From positions 62,001 to 126,000 of the forward strand of contig JAKFUU010000018.1 of assembly GCA_021732525.1 (NCBI GenBank): a stretch of 64,000 bases of DNA, in the 5' to 3' direction. Shown piece after piece: positions 25,623-34,140 of the stretch (positions within the stretch are counted from its first letter, which is position 1; each line of letters opens with the position of its first letter). This DNA is from Sphingomonadaceae bacterium. Lineage in GTDB: Bacteria > Pseudomonadota > Alphaproteobacteria > Sphingomonadales > Sphingomonadaceae. The notes below the pieces were generated by a model. It did no database searches, was not told the DNA's origin, and saw only the letters and a list, made by a program, of their open reading frames with translations. The translations under genes were made by a program, and so were the position numbers.

Positions 25623-25648
25623 GGGCCAATGTAGCGATGCATTGGCCC
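25623..25648. terminator. Bidirectional hairpin, second of two
   Basis: GGGCCAATG (25623-25631) and CATTGGCCC (25640-25648) form a perfect 9-bp stem with an eight-base loop. It stands 28 bp after the first hairpin and 14 bp before the end of the minus-strand PH-domain gene. It lacks a T-run toward the minus strand, so its role as a terminator is uncertain. Confidence 0.45.
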
Positions 25649-25661
25649 TTGTTACGCCGGG

Positions 25662-27212
25662 TTAAATTTTCGGGGCCGATATTTTGGAATAATCCAACGC
25701 GGCAACTTGCTCGATCACTTGGGCGGCGATCAACCGGGCTTCGGATATGCAGAGCGCGGATATGGAGAGCGTTCCGCCCGCGATCCCAAAATGAATTTTG
25801 CACAGGCCAAAAAAGCGCGCCACCGGCCCTTGGGAAATTTCGGCGGTCTGTATTTTGATCTGCGGCGCGATGGTCATCCGCTGTTGCCACCAACCGCCGC
25901 ACACCAGCAGATTGTCGCCGTCCACCGCATAAAGGCTGAAGCGCCATTGCAAAAATGCGCTGCCCAAGGCGAGCGGCAGTAGCGCCAAGAGCAGCATCGC
26001 TTTCCACCCGGCATCGGCGGCCACGATAAGCGCGATTATCCCGGCGATAATCACCAATCCGGCGGCCATCAATTGCACCAGCCACCAAGCGGGCCGCCCG
26101 CGCAAGAAGATCACATCGGGGCCCGCCGGATCAATCTTTGCCGCGGTCAATATCCGTTCGATCTCCGCCAAATTGGCCAGCGGTGCGACAATATGATTGC
26201 TGTCGCCTTTTTGGGCTTTGTCGCTATCGCCTGCCAAGCTGATGAATTTCAACCCATGCCAACCGCGCCGCTTGCGGATGGGGCCGGTATAAATGGTCGC
26301 CGCTTGCACCCGGTGAATCGGCATGACCACGTCGGTTAAGGTAAGCAAACCGCGCCGCCGCCGAAATCCGCGAGGGCTTACATCCAGCCGAAAGCCATAT
26401 TCGCGCAAAAATGTCCGGATGATCCCGGTTGCAAAGCCGATGACGATCAAGCCAAACAGCGCCGCAACGCCGGCAAAAATCCGCGCGCACCGGCTGACGG
26501 CGTCTATCACATAGCCGTTATTCTTGGCCGAATCCCGCCAAGCGTCAATATCGTAAAGATCGAAGGATAATAGGAAATCAAACTGCTGCGCCAGGCCGCC
26601 CAAAATTGCGAGAATTACCAGCGAGAAAGAATAAAAACCCAGCGTTAACACGCGCGCTATGTTCATTGCAAAGATCGGCGGGGCCGCATCGTCCCTTTCG
26701 GTCTCGGCTGCCGCATTGGCCGGTGAAGGAACCACAATGACGCCCGATTTATGTGCGCGGACCAAAGCGCGCAGCCGTTCCGCCTCGATCATGGTGACAT
26801 AGCTTAATTTCGCTTCGTCGCCGCTGCCGCTGCCGGTTTCCAATTTCACTTCACTAAGGCCGAACAACCGAGCCAATGGCTTTTGTTCGATGCCCACATC
26901 CTGAATGCGCTCATAAGGGATCGAGCGCGCGCTGCGGTTTAGCAGGCCGCTTTCGATGCGGATATCTTCATGGCCAACATAATAAGCAAAGCGCATCCAG
27001 CTGATCCAGCGAAATAGCAACGAAGCCGCCAGCAAGCCGAAGATTAGGACAGGCATTAATAGCAAGCCGCGATCGCTATTACCCGCGCCATATAGCACCG
27101 CCAATATCGGGAAAAATAATTGCGGCAAACCCGCGATGAAGCCCACAAGCAGGCCGGTCAAGCTCAGCTTGCGGCCTGCTTCTGTTTCCATAATGCCCGC
27201 CGGTTCGCTCAA
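25662..27212 (-). CDS. Bacterial PH-domain membrane protein (YdbT-like)
   Basis: This 516-residue inner-membrane protein has hydrophobic pairs near residues 18-62, 190-260 and 375-410. Between them are repeated bPH2 (bacterial pleckstrin-homology) domains: SGLLNRSARSIPYERIQDV, then GLLTLTDVVMPIHRVQAATIY, then CGGWWQQRMTIAPQIKIQTAEI (each quoted as fragments). This is the YdbT pattern. The gene overlaps the upstream single-PH gene by ATGA (27209-27212), the usual ydbS-ydbT arrangement. Homologues from Bacillus are linked to resistance to antimicrobial compounds, but a role here is not shown. Confidence 0.85.
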   Translation of the reverse strand: MSEPAGIMETEAGRKLSLTGLLVGFIAGLPQLFFPILAVLYGAGNSDRGLLLMPVLIFGLLAASLLFRWISWMRFAYYVGHEDIRIESGLLNRSARSIPYERIQDVGIEQKPLARLFGLSEVKLETGSGSGDEAKLSYVTMIEAERLRALVRAHKSGVIVVPSPANAAAETERDDAAPPIFAMNIARVLTLGFYSFSLVILAILGGLAQQFDFLLSFDLYDIDAWRDSAKNNGYVIDAVSRCARIFAGVAALFGLIVIGFATGIIRTFLREYGFRLDVSPRGFRRRRGLLTLTDVVMPIHRVQAATIYTGPIRKRRGWHGLKFISLAGDSDKAQKGDSNHIVAPLANLAEIERILTAAKIDPAGPDVIFLRGRPAWWLVQLMAAGLVIIAGIIALIVAADAGWKAMLLLALLPLALGSAFLQWRFSLYAVDGDNLLVCGGWWQQRMTIAPQIKIQTAEISQGPVARFFGLCKIHFGIAGGTLSISALCISEARLIAAQVIEQVAALDYSKISAPKI

Positions 27213-27718
27213 TGCAAATCCCGCTTGATATGCGCGCGGATTGCCTCACGCATGGCAAGCGCATCTTCATGCGACAAGCAGGGCAGGCTAACGGCGCTGT
27301 TATGATTGCCCGCGGTATACACGGTCAGCGTGGCGAGGCCGTAGGGCCGCTGGACCGGGCCTTGTTCGACATCAATATGCTGGATACGGCCAAAGGGCAC
27401 AATCGTGTCGCTGTGGAACAAATAACCGCTGATAATACGCAGCCGGTCTGCGCCCATATGATAGCCCCAGCGGCGATATTTGCGCGCGGGCACCGCAAAG
27501 ACAAAATAAGCGGCGATGAGCAATATCGGCAGAATGAAAATTCCGGGTATCGGCGAAATCGTAAATTCCAACACGCCCGCGCCGACGATCGGAAAAAGCA
27601 TCATGATCGCGCTCGTAATGCGTGTAACAGGAATATAGCGCGGATCGATCGGGTTAAGCGCGTGATCATCGTAATATGCGTCGATATTTTCAGGGTTGGT
27701 CATTGTTGGGTCGGTCAT
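27209..27718 (-). CDS. Bacterial PH-domain protein (YdbS-like)
   Basis: This is a 169-residue protein with two membrane segments (about 32-50 and 54-74) followed by one bPH2 domain: YHMGADRLRIISGYLFHSDT, VPFGRIQHIDVEQGPVQR and the closing REAIRAHIKRDL. It is the smaller partner of the YdbS/YdbT pair and is translated just upstream of, and overlapping, the larger protein. It probably forms a membrane complex with it. No enzymatic residues are seen. Confidence 0.85.
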   Translation of the reverse strand: MTDPTMTNPENIDAYYDDHALNPIDPRYIPVTRITSAIMMLFPIVGAGVLEFTISPIPGIFILPILLIAAYFVFAVPARKYRRWGYHMGADRLRIISGYLFHSDTIVPFGRIQHIDVEQGPVQRPYGLATLTVYTAGNHNSAVSLPCLSHEDALAMREAIRAHIKRDLH

Positions 27719-27776
27719 GGCGCATGATATGATTCATGCGCGCCATGTTGGCAAGATGCTTTAGCGGATGGAAGCG

Positions 27777-28775
27777 TTAACGCGACAGCGCAACCTCAGC
27801 TTCACCGATCAGCTTGGCAATAATGTCTTTCACCGGGCGCTCCACCTGCACCATGCCGACCGATTGGCCGGCCATAACCGAGCCATTTTCGACATCACCA
27901 TCAATCACCGCGCGGCGCAGAGCCCCGGCCCAATAATGCTCAATTTGCATTTGCGCCTCATGCATATCGATCTCGCCCGCATTCAACTTGGCCGCAACCT
28001 CGATTTGCTTGGCGGTGAAGGCCTCGGTTCCTTTATTTTTGAGCGCACGCACGGGGATAACCGGCAGGCGCGGGTCGATCTGCACGCTGGCCACCGCATC
28101 GCGGGCATTGGCGCGCAGGAATGCGGCTTTGAAATGGGGATGCGCGATGGATTCGGTTGCGCACACAAAGCGCGTGCCAAGTTGAACCCCCGATGCGCCC
28201 ATTTCGAGATAGCTCGCCATCGCGCAGCCGCGGGCAATGCCGCCCGCCACAAATACCGGCACGACCTCCGCCATGTCGGGCAAAATCTCCTGCGCGAGCA
28301 CCGATGTTGCCACGGGGCCGATATGCCCGCCCGCTTCATTGCCCTCGATAATCAACGCATCGACCCCCGATCGGACGAGTTTTTTGGCAAGCGAAAGGGC
28401 AGGGGAAAAACATATTAATTTTGCGCCCTGTTCCTTGATCGCATCAATGCTGCCTTTGGGCGGCAACCCGCCCGCGAGCACGATATGGCTGACCCGATGC
28501 CGCGCGCAAATATCGATCAGCGCAAACAGATCGGGATGCATGGTGATCAGGTTGACGCCAAAGGGCTTATCGGTCATCGCCTTGGTTGCCGCAATTTCGG
28601 CATCAAGCAAGGCGGGCGTCATCGCCCCGCAAGCAATCACCCCAAACCCGCCCGCATTGCTGATCGCGGACACCAGATTACGCTCCGAAACCCAAGACAT
28701 CGCCCCGCACATTATGGCGACATCGCAGCCCAGAAATGCGGTGCCGCGCTGCATGAGATGGGTGAGTTTGGTCAT
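27777..28775 (-). CDS. Nitronate monooxygenase family protein (FMN-dependent)
   Basis: This 332-residue TIM-barrel flavoprotein belongs to the 2-nitropropane dioxygenase/nitronate monooxygenase family. Typical elements are GAMSWVSERNLVSAISNAGGFG near the start (quoted in part), FGVNLITMHP, the phosphate-binding EGNEAGGHIGP (about 148-158), FVAGGIARG and the late GASGVQLGTRFV. It is predicted to bind FMN and oxidise a nitronate or act as an enoyl reductase-like enzyme. The start ATG overlaps the vapC stop as ATGA, which places this metabolic gene in the toxin-antitoxin transcript, an unusual association. Confidence 0.88.
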   Translation of the reverse strand: MTKLTHLMQRGTAFLGCDVAIMCGAMSWVSERNLVSAISNAGGFGVIACGAMTPALLDAEIAATKAMTDKPFGVNLITMHPDLFALIDICARHRVSHIVLAGGLPPKGSIDAIKEQGAKLICFSPALSLAKKLVRSGVDALIIEGNEAGGHIGPVATSVLAQEILPDMAEVVPVFVAGGIARGCAMASYLEMGASGVQLGTRFVCATESIAHPHFKAAFLRANARDAVASVQIDPRLPVIPVRALKNKGTEAFTAKQIEVAAKLNAGEIDMHEAQMQIEHYWAGALRRAVIDGDVENGSVMAGQSVGMVQVERPVKDIIAKLIGEAEVALSR

Positions 28776-29164
28776 GTTATCCAGATTTCCAGTTTGAGGC
28801 CGTCGATGTCGGCGAAATCTGCGCCGTTTGCGGTGATAAGAGTGAGATTGTTGGCAAGGGCAGTTGCTGCGATCATACGATCGATAATTTTTCGGCGGTT
28901 AAAGGCTGACTGCGACACAATCTGGCCGTAAATCGACGCCATTTCCGAATTGAAATCGATGACTTCGATATGTTGCAGCATGGCATCAACGGCTTGCCTG
29001 CGTTTATCGACCAAATCGGCCATTGCATATACTCCGCCCTCAAGTTCAACTCTTGTGACGGCTGATATTTGCAGCTGAGAGGATAATGCAGCAAGGCGCG
29101 TTTTGACCTGACCTCGGCTGTCGCGGAGGTCGATAGCAACGTTTGTATCGAGGAGATAGCCCAA
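28772..29164 (-). CDS. vapC: PIN-domain ribonuclease toxin, VapC family
   Basis: This 130-residue PIN domain shows the acidic active-site residues in LLDTNVAIDL (Asp6), TRVELEGG (Glu) and DRMIAATALANN (Asp). It ends with the usual LITANGADF. VapC toxins cut specific RNAs, commonly initiator tRNA or the sarcin-ricin loop, and are held inactive by VapB. The start is TTG at 29164, two bases after the vapB stop, so vapB and vapC are tightly coupled. The stop overlaps the nitronate monooxygenase start. Confidence 0.9.
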   Translation of the reverse strand: MGYLLDTNVAIDLRDSRGQVKTRLAALSSQLQISAVTRVELEGGVYAMADLVDKRRQAVDAMLQHIEVIDFNSEMASIYGQIVSQSAFNRRKIIDRMIAATALANNLTLITANGADFADIDGLKLEIWIT

Positions 29165-29166
29165 GC

Positions 29167-29433
29167 CTAGTACAGACCAGGCCGATCAGGAAATTCGATC
29201 CGGCCATCATTGGGATCGCCCCCTTCGATTGGACCGATTTCATCCAATTTGCGGATCAACTCGGCAATCTGAGCACGTTCATATTCCGGGTCTCTGCCAG
29301 TTCGAATCTCTATGTTCATGCCGTTGCGCACCAGTTCAACCGGCTCACCAGGCTTGACTCCAAAACCCTTTGGCAAGCGCACAGCAACGCTGTTGCCGCT
29401 TTTGAAAGCATTGGTTTTCGCGGTAGAGTTCAT
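29167..29433 (-). CDS. vapB: Antitoxin, VapB/AbrB type
   Basis: This is an 88-residue antitoxin with an N-terminal SpoVT/AbrB-like swapped-hairpin DNA-binding domain (TNAFKSGNSVAVRLPKGF, VKPGEPVELVRNG) and an acidic C-terminus (EIGPIEGGDPND) that would fill the VapC active site. The frame stays open to 29502, but the ATG at 29433 fits the family start and a promoter whose predicted transcription start coincides with this ATG. No Shine-Dalgarno is present upstream, which points to a leaderless message. Confidence 0.88.
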   Translation of the reverse strand: MNSTAKTNAFKSGNSVAVRLPKGFGVKPGEPVELVRNGMNIEIRTGRDPEYERAQIAELIRKLDEIGPIEGGDPNDGRIEFPDRPGLY

Positions 29434-29438
29434 AATAT

Positions 29439-29468
29439 GTATATACAGAATATACGGATATCCGTCAA
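29439..29468 (-). promoter_or_regulatory. vapBC promoter with overlapping VapB operator
   Basis: On the minus strand, TTGACG (29463-29468), a 17-bp spacer and TATATA (29440-29445) make a near-consensus sigma-70 promoter. An inverted repeat GTATAT-N5-ATATAC (29439-29455) covers the -10 box and part of the spacer, the expected place for autorepression by the VapBC complex. Only six bases separate the -10 box from the vapB ATG. Confidence 0.75.
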
Positions 29469-29482
29469 CTAAGCTTCTCTGC

Positions 29483-30739
29483 TCACTCCGCATCCAACCC
29501 ATAGGCCGTGTGCAGCACCCGCACGGCCAACTCAGTCTCGTCTTCGTCGATTAGCACGCTCACTTTAATCTCGCTCGTGCTGATCGCCTGAATGTTGATT
29601 TTGCGGTCGGCGAGTGCGCTGAACATCGCGCTGGCGACCCCGGCATGGCTTTTCATGCCGACGCCAACCACGCTGATTTTGGCAATTTTAGTATCGGATA
29701 TCAAACGGTTATAGCCAATTTTCTCGCGCCGGTTTTCCAATATATCGGTGCAGCGGGCCAAATCGGCCATCGGGCAAGTGAAGGTCACATCGGTTTCGCC
29801 TTTATCGCGGCCGACATTTTGAATGATCATATCGACATTGATATTCGCCTGCGCCAGCGGTTCAAAAATATTCGCCACCGCGCCGGGCCGGTCGGGCACG
29901 CGGGTCAGGATGACTTTCGCCTCATTCTTGTCATGCGCAACGCCGGTTATTAATTGTCGTTCCACGTCCATTTTCTCCAATTCTTCATCGCTGACGATCA
30001 TTGTGCCGGGTATATTATTCGCGTTCGCTGCGGTTTCATCGGTGAAGGATGACAGCACCTGCACCCGCACTTTTTCTTTCATGGCAAGGCCGACCGAACG
30101 GGTTTGCAGCACCTTTGCGCCCACGCTCGCCAGCTCCAGCATTTCTTCATAAGTGACGGCTTTTAGTTTCCGCGCGCGCGCCACGATGCGCGGGTCGGTG
30201 GTGTAAACGCCGTCCACATCGGTATAGATATCGCAGCGATCGGCTTTCACCGCGGCCGCAATTGCCACCGCCGAGGTATCCGATCCGCCGCGGCCCAGTG
30301 TTGTGATGCGGTTGCCTTCGGTTAACCCTTGAAAGCCGGGAATAACCGCGATGCTGCCTTGCGTCATCGAGGCCAGCAATGCCGCGCTGTCGATATTGCC
30401 GATCCGCGCTTTGGCATGGGCACCGTCGGTATGGATCGGCATTTGCCAGCCAAGCCAGCTGCGCGATTTGCACCCCAATGCTTGCAGCGTTATCGCCAAT
30501 AATCCGGCGGTCACTTGTTCGCCGCTCGATACCACCACGTCATATTCGGCCGGATCATAAAGCGCGTTGGCTTCGCGGCAAAAACCCACCAGCCGGTCGG
30601 TATCGCCCGCCATAGCGGAGACGACCACGGCCACCTCGTCGCCTTGTTCGGCCTGCGCCTTCACAATCTGCGCAACGCGGCGAATACGCTCGGTGCCCGC
30701 CATCGACGTGCCGCCGAATTTCATTACGATACGGGCCAT
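29483..30739 (-). CDS. lysC: Aspartate kinase
   Basis: This is a 418-residue aspartokinase, first step of the lysine, threonine and methionine pathway. It has the ATP/aspartate-binding KFGGTSMAG at the N-terminus, GRGGSDTSAVA (about 162), YTDVDGVYTTDPRIV, and two C-terminal ACT domains (VILTRVPDRPGAVANIF and ISVVGVGMKSHAG) that bind the feedback inhibitor. ATG at 30739 (MARIVMKF) is the family start, although the frame extends to 30877 into ubiG. It is divergent from ubiG, sharing a 63-bp intergenic region. Confidence 0.97.
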   Translation of the reverse strand: MARIVMKFGGTSMAGTERIRRVAQIVKAQAEQGDEVAVVVSAMAGDTDRLVGFCREANALYDPAEYDVVVSSGEQVTAGLLAITLQALGCKSRSWLGWQMPIHTDGAHAKARIGNIDSAALLASMTQGSIAVIPGFQGLTEGNRITTLGRGGSDTSAVAIAAAVKADRCDIYTDVDGVYTTDPRIVARARKLKAVTYEEMLELASVGAKVLQTRSVGLAMKEKVRVQVLSSFTDETAANANNIPGTMIVSDEELEKMDVERQLITGVAHDKNEAKVILTRVPDRPGAVANIFEPLAQANINVDMIIQNVGRDKGETDVTFTCPMADLARCTDILENRREKIGYNRLISDTKIAKISVVGVGMKSHAGVASAMFSALADRKINIQAISTSEIKVSVLIDEDETELAVRVLHTAYGLDAE

Positions 30740-30802
30740 ATTAGCTGCGTTTTCCTGAAGAATGGGCTGTTGAAACGAATGCCGTCCTGATAAGGAAAGG
30801 AA

Positions 30803-31567
30803 ATGACAAAGGCAAGCGCACTGACGACCGGAAATAACGCCAAAGACAATACGATCAAGGCAGACGAAGCCGCGCATTTTGGCGCGTTGGCGGCCGATTG
30901 GTGGGATCCGACAGGATCATCGGCCATGCTGCACCGGTTGAACCCCGTTCGGCTGCGCTTTATCCGTAATGCGATCGACGCGCATTATGGCACCGACCCG
31001 GCGCTACGCCGGCCGCTCGCGGGGCGCGGCTTGCTCGATGTCGGCTGCGGCGCGGGCTTGTTATGCGAGCCTATGGCCCGGCTGGGCGCGGCGGTAACGG
31101 GCGTTGATGCTGCGCCCGAAAATATTGCGGCGGCAAAGGCGCATGCGGCGGCATCGGGCCTTGATATTGATTACCGAGCGGGCGAGCTATCCGCGCAAGG
31201 GCTTGGGCAATTTGACATTGTCACATCATTGGAAGTGATCGAGCATGTCGCCGATCCCGCAGAATTTATCATGCAGTTGACCGAGCATTTGCGGCCCGGC
31301 GGATTGCTGCTCATGTCCACGCCGAACCGCACCGCGGCGTCGAAACTATTTCTGGTCGAGGCGGCGGAACGGCTGGGTCAAATTCCGCGTGGCACGCATC
31401 ATTGGGACCAATTTTTGACGCCGAGCGAATTGGAGCAGCTGCTGATGAAGGCCGGTTTGAGGGTGGCGATGATGCAGGGGATAGGCTTCACCCCAAGCAA
31501 AGGCTTGCATCTGTCCGAAAACACGGCGCTGAATTATATATTAAGCGCGACCGCGAAAACGGCTTGA
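30803..31567 (+). CDS. ubiG: Ubiquinone biosynthesis O-methyltransferase
   Basis: UbiG (254 residues) carries out both O-methylations of ubiquinone synthesis using S-adenosylmethionine. The family start AAHFGALAADWWDPTGSS is clear. The SAM-binding motif I is LLDVGCGAGLLCEPMARLGA, followed by VTGVDAA (acidic end of strand 2) and VTSLEVIEHV. AAGGAAAGG lies before the ATG. The next feature downstream is tRNA-Cys on the other strand. Confidence 0.96.
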   Translation: MTKASALTTGNNAKDNTIKADEAAHFGALAADWWDPTGSSAMLHRLNPVRLRFIRNAIDAHYGTDPALRRPLAGRGLLDVGCGAGLLCEPMARLGAAVTGVDAAPENIAAAKAHAAASGLDIDYRAGELSAQGLGQFDIVTSLEVIEHVADPAEFIMQLTEHLRPGGLLLMSTPNRTAASKLFLVEAAERLGQIPRGTHHWDQFLTPSELEQLLMKAGLRVAMMQGIGFTPSKGLHLSENTALNYILSATAKTA

Positions 31568-31666
31568 TTGCCGATTAGGGATCAATGAATTATGCAAATT
31601 GCGGCAGATCGCCTGAAATGAGCATCCCGGTCCCCGCTTTTTCGCGCGATGCTCTAGATGAAGTTT

Positions 31667-31740
31667 TGGAGGCCCGAGCCGGAATCGAACCGGCGTGCAA
31701 GGATTTGCAGTCCTCTGCGTCACCACTCCGCCATCGGGCC
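31667..31740 (-). tRNA. tRNA-Cys (anticodon GCA)
   Basis: A 74-nt cloverleaf is read on the minus strand with encoded CCA (31667-31669) and discriminator U73, the cysteine identity base. The acceptor stem is GGCCCGA/UCGGGCC. The anticodon loop CUGCAAA gives GCA on a GAGGA/UCCUU stem. The T arm GCCGG-UUCGAUU-CCGGC is perfect. Confidence 0.97.
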
Positions 31741-31885
31741 TCATGCACTGGAATGCTGCGGAGAGGCGCGCTCTAGCGGCTCATGCCATTCAATGCAATT
31801 ATCATTTTGCGTGTCGCGGCCTCCGGCTTAATTTTTTTGCAAATGCCGTTCGCGGTTCAAAATTGTGGCTTTGTCCGAATCCAGC

Positions 31886-31944
31886 TTGGACTTTGCCGTC
31901 ACTCTGTTTAATAAGACAAAGCTGTATTGCATATGCAATACGGC
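31886..31944 (+). promoter_or_regulatory. Putative promoter and 24-bp palindromic operator of pcm-tolC
   Basis: TTGGAC (31886-31891), a 17-bp spacer and TAATAA (31909-31914) form a plausible sigma-70 promoter. Seven bases further on there is a palindrome (31921-31944): an 18-bp perfect core, GTATTGCAT followed by its exact complement (31924-31941), extended by two more pairs across one G-T mismatch. It would cover the transcription start and lies 39 bp before the pcm-like ATG. Confidence 0.55.
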
Positions 31945-31982
31945 TGTGCCATCATTGGTTATAAATTTATGGAAAGTTTCCA

Positions 31983-32636
31983 ATGTTAAATGCCGAATTT
32001 GCCATTAATCGCAAGGCTATGGTTGATAGTCAGCTGCGCACAAGCGGTGTGGTGGAACCGTGGCTGATTGCGGCGATGGGCGCTGTGCCGCGCGAAAGAT
32101 TTGTGCCCGATGGCAGCGGCGATATTGCCTATATGGACCGGCAGATTTCGCTTGGATCAAGGCGGATGATGAACCCACCCATGGCGACGGGGTTGATGCT
32201 GCAGCAGGTTCAAGTCAAGCCCGATGATCACATTTTGGTTGTGGGCGGTGCAACGGGATATAGCGTCTGCCTGCTTGCGGGCCGGGCAAAAAGCGTCATC
32301 TTGCTGGAAATGGAAGATTCGTTGGTGGATGCAGCAAAAGCCAATCTGTCGGCGTTGGATAATATTTCGGTGGTAAGCGGAATATTACCGGATGGGTGGG
32401 AAGCCGATGCGCCTTATTCGTTAATTATTATCGATGGTGCCATAGAAATTTTGCCACAAGCGATCGCCGATCAATTGGCCGATGGTGGAAGGGTGGTTAC
32501 CGGATTGACGGAAAAAGGCGTTGGCCGCATCGCAATGGGCATAAAACACGGCGATGCGATTGCGCTTCGGTCATTTGTCGATTGCTCGGTTGCTGTGCTT
32601 CCAGTATTTGAACAGGCAGCGGAGTTTGTATTTTGA
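31983..32636 (+). CDS. Protein-L-isoaspartate O-methyltransferase family protein
   Basis: This 217-residue Rossmann-fold methyltransferase is of the PCMT type. It begins NRKAMVDSQLRTSGV and has VPRERFVPDG, then the SAM motif ILVVGGATGYSVCLLAG, LEMEDSLVDAAK and SGILPDGWEADAPYSLI (quoted in part). Canonical PCMT repairs isoaspartyl residues. This short alphaproteobacterial variant has GGATGY where active enzymes usually have G-(S/T)-G-x-G-Y, so its activity is uncertain. The stop overlaps the start region of the TolC gene. The pcm-tolC adjacency is one I associate with sphingomonads. Confidence 0.82.
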   Translation: MLNAEFAINRKAMVDSQLRTSGVVEPWLIAAMGAVPRERFVPDGSGDIAYMDRQISLGSRRMMNPPMATGLMLQQVQVKPDDHILVVGGATGYSVCLLAGRAKSVILLEMEDSLVDAAKANLSALDNISVVSGILPDGWEADAPYSLIIIDGAIEILPQAIADQLADGGRVVTGLTEKGVGRIAMGIKHGDAIALRSFVDCSVAVLPVFEQAAEFVF

Positions 32637-34114
32637 AAATGAACAGAATTTTATATCAAGTGCCCTTGCTGATCACCTTTGCTGCCGCACCGTTTGTGGT
32701 ATCGTCGGCGTCGGCCGAAACATTGCAAGAAGCTTTGATCGCGGCTTATGAAACCAATCCTGATTTGGCCGCGGCACGTGCGGGTCAAAAGGCCACCGAT
32801 GAGGGCGTGCCGTTGGCCAAGGCCAATGGCCGGCCCAGCGCGGATATACAGTCAACCTTTACCGAAAATGTTATCATCAGCGCGACGGCTTTTTCGCAAA
32901 AACGCAATCTTTCGACCAATGGTTCGATCACCGTTCCTTTATACCAGGGCGGCGGGGTTAAGAACGCCGTCCGCGCGGCGGAAACGCGCGTGGAGGCCGG
33001 GCGGGCCAGCCTGCGCGGTGCCGAAAGCTCGCTTTTTTCTTCGGTCGTCGGCGCTTATATGGATGTCATCCGCGACGAAGCCATTGTTGAGCTAAACCGG
33101 GCACAGGTGGGCGTGTTGCAGGTTAATTTGGAAGCGACCAAGGACCGCTTTGAAATTGGCGATTTAACCCGGACGGATGTAGCGCAATCGGAAGCCCGTT
33201 TGGCCGAGGCATTATCGCAAATGGAAGGTGCTAGGGCCAACTTAATCCAGTCAAAAGAAGTCTATATTCAACTGGTGGGCCGCGCGCCGGAAAGTTTGGA
33301 TGCGCCGCCGCCGCTGCCCAATTTGCCCGAAACGCCGGTGAAGGCGGTGGATATTGCGCTGGAAAATAATCCGGATATTCTCGCGTCAAAGGAGGCGAGT
33401 AAAGCGGCGCGGTTTGATCGGAAAGCCGCCGAAGCCGCCCGGTTACCGACCGTAGGCGCTTTCAGCCAGTCAAGCCACGTCAGCGCGCTCGGCTCGCTAT
33501 CGGCCAGCGCGCAGAATTTCCGCGACAATGCGACATTTGATAGCTCGGTGGGCCTGCGTATTACCGTTCCGGTGTATCAGGGCGGACGGCCCTCGGCGCG
33601 GATTCGGCAGGCGCAGGCACAGCTTGGCCAATCGTTGGAACAGGAAATTGCCGCCGAACGCAATGTCATCGCACAAACCCGCGCCGCCTATGCCAGTTGG
33701 AAGGCGAGCCTGGATGTTATCGCATCAACCGAGCGTGCGGTGTCTGCCAATGAATTGTCGCTTGAGGGCGTGCGCGCGGAAAATAGCGTCGGCAACCGGA
33801 CGATATTGGATATATTGAACGCCGAACAGGAATTGCTCAACAGCAAGGTTAACCTCGTCACTGCACGCCGAAACGCCTATGTCGCTGGTTTTACCTTGCT
33901 GGCGGCGATGGGGCGTGCGGAGGCGCGCGATTTGGGGCTGGAAGGTGGCACGTTGTATGACCCGGCCGAATATTATGAGCGCATTGACAATGCCTGGAAT
34001 GACTGGTCGTCGAATGAAGATCCGGCAGCACAGGCAACAAGAACCGTTGACACCGCGCCGCAAACCGCCGAAATAGAGCCGCTTGCGGACCTGTCCGCAA
34101 AACCGAAAAATTGA
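32633..34114 (+). CDS. tolC: TolC family outer-membrane channel protein
   Basis: This 493-residue outer-membrane efflux protein forms the trimeric exit duct for type I secretion and RND/MFS pumps. A signal peptide (LLITFAAAPFVVSSASA) precedes ETLQEALIAAYETNPDL. Two internally repeated OEP domains follow, with the typical YQGGGVKNAVRAAETRVEAG and YQGGRPSARIRQAQAQL blocks (each within a longer helix) and RTILDILNAEQELLNSK near the end. The start could be TTG at 32633, eight bases after GGAG and overlapping the pcm stop, or ATG at 32639. A Thr/Ala-rich C-terminal tail ends the chain. No inner-membrane pump partner is encoded nearby. Confidence 0.93.
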   Translation: MKMNRILYQVPLLITFAAAPFVVSSASAETLQEALIAAYETNPDLAAARAGQKATDEGVPLAKANGRPSADIQSTFTENVIISATAFSQKRNLSTNGSITVPLYQGGGVKNAVRAAETRVEAGRASLRGAESSLFSSVVGAYMDVIRDEAIVELNRAQVGVLQVNLEATKDRFEIGDLTRTDVAQSEARLAEALSQMEGARANLIQSKEVYIQLVGRAPESLDAPPPLPNLPETPVKAVDIALENNPDILASKEASKAARFDRKAAEAARLPTVGAFSQSSHVSALGSLSASAQNFRDNATFDSSVGLRITVPVYQGGRPSARIRQAQAQLGQSLEQEIAAERNVIAQTRAAYASWKASLDVIASTERAVSANELSLEGVRAENSVGNRTILDILNAEQELLNSKVNLVTARRNAYVAGFTLLAAMGRAEARDLGLEGGTLYDPAEYYERIDNAWNDWSSNEDPAAQATRTVDTAPQTAEIEPLADLSAKPKN

Positions 34115-34140
34115 TTTGGGCGATAGGGGGTGGATGGACA

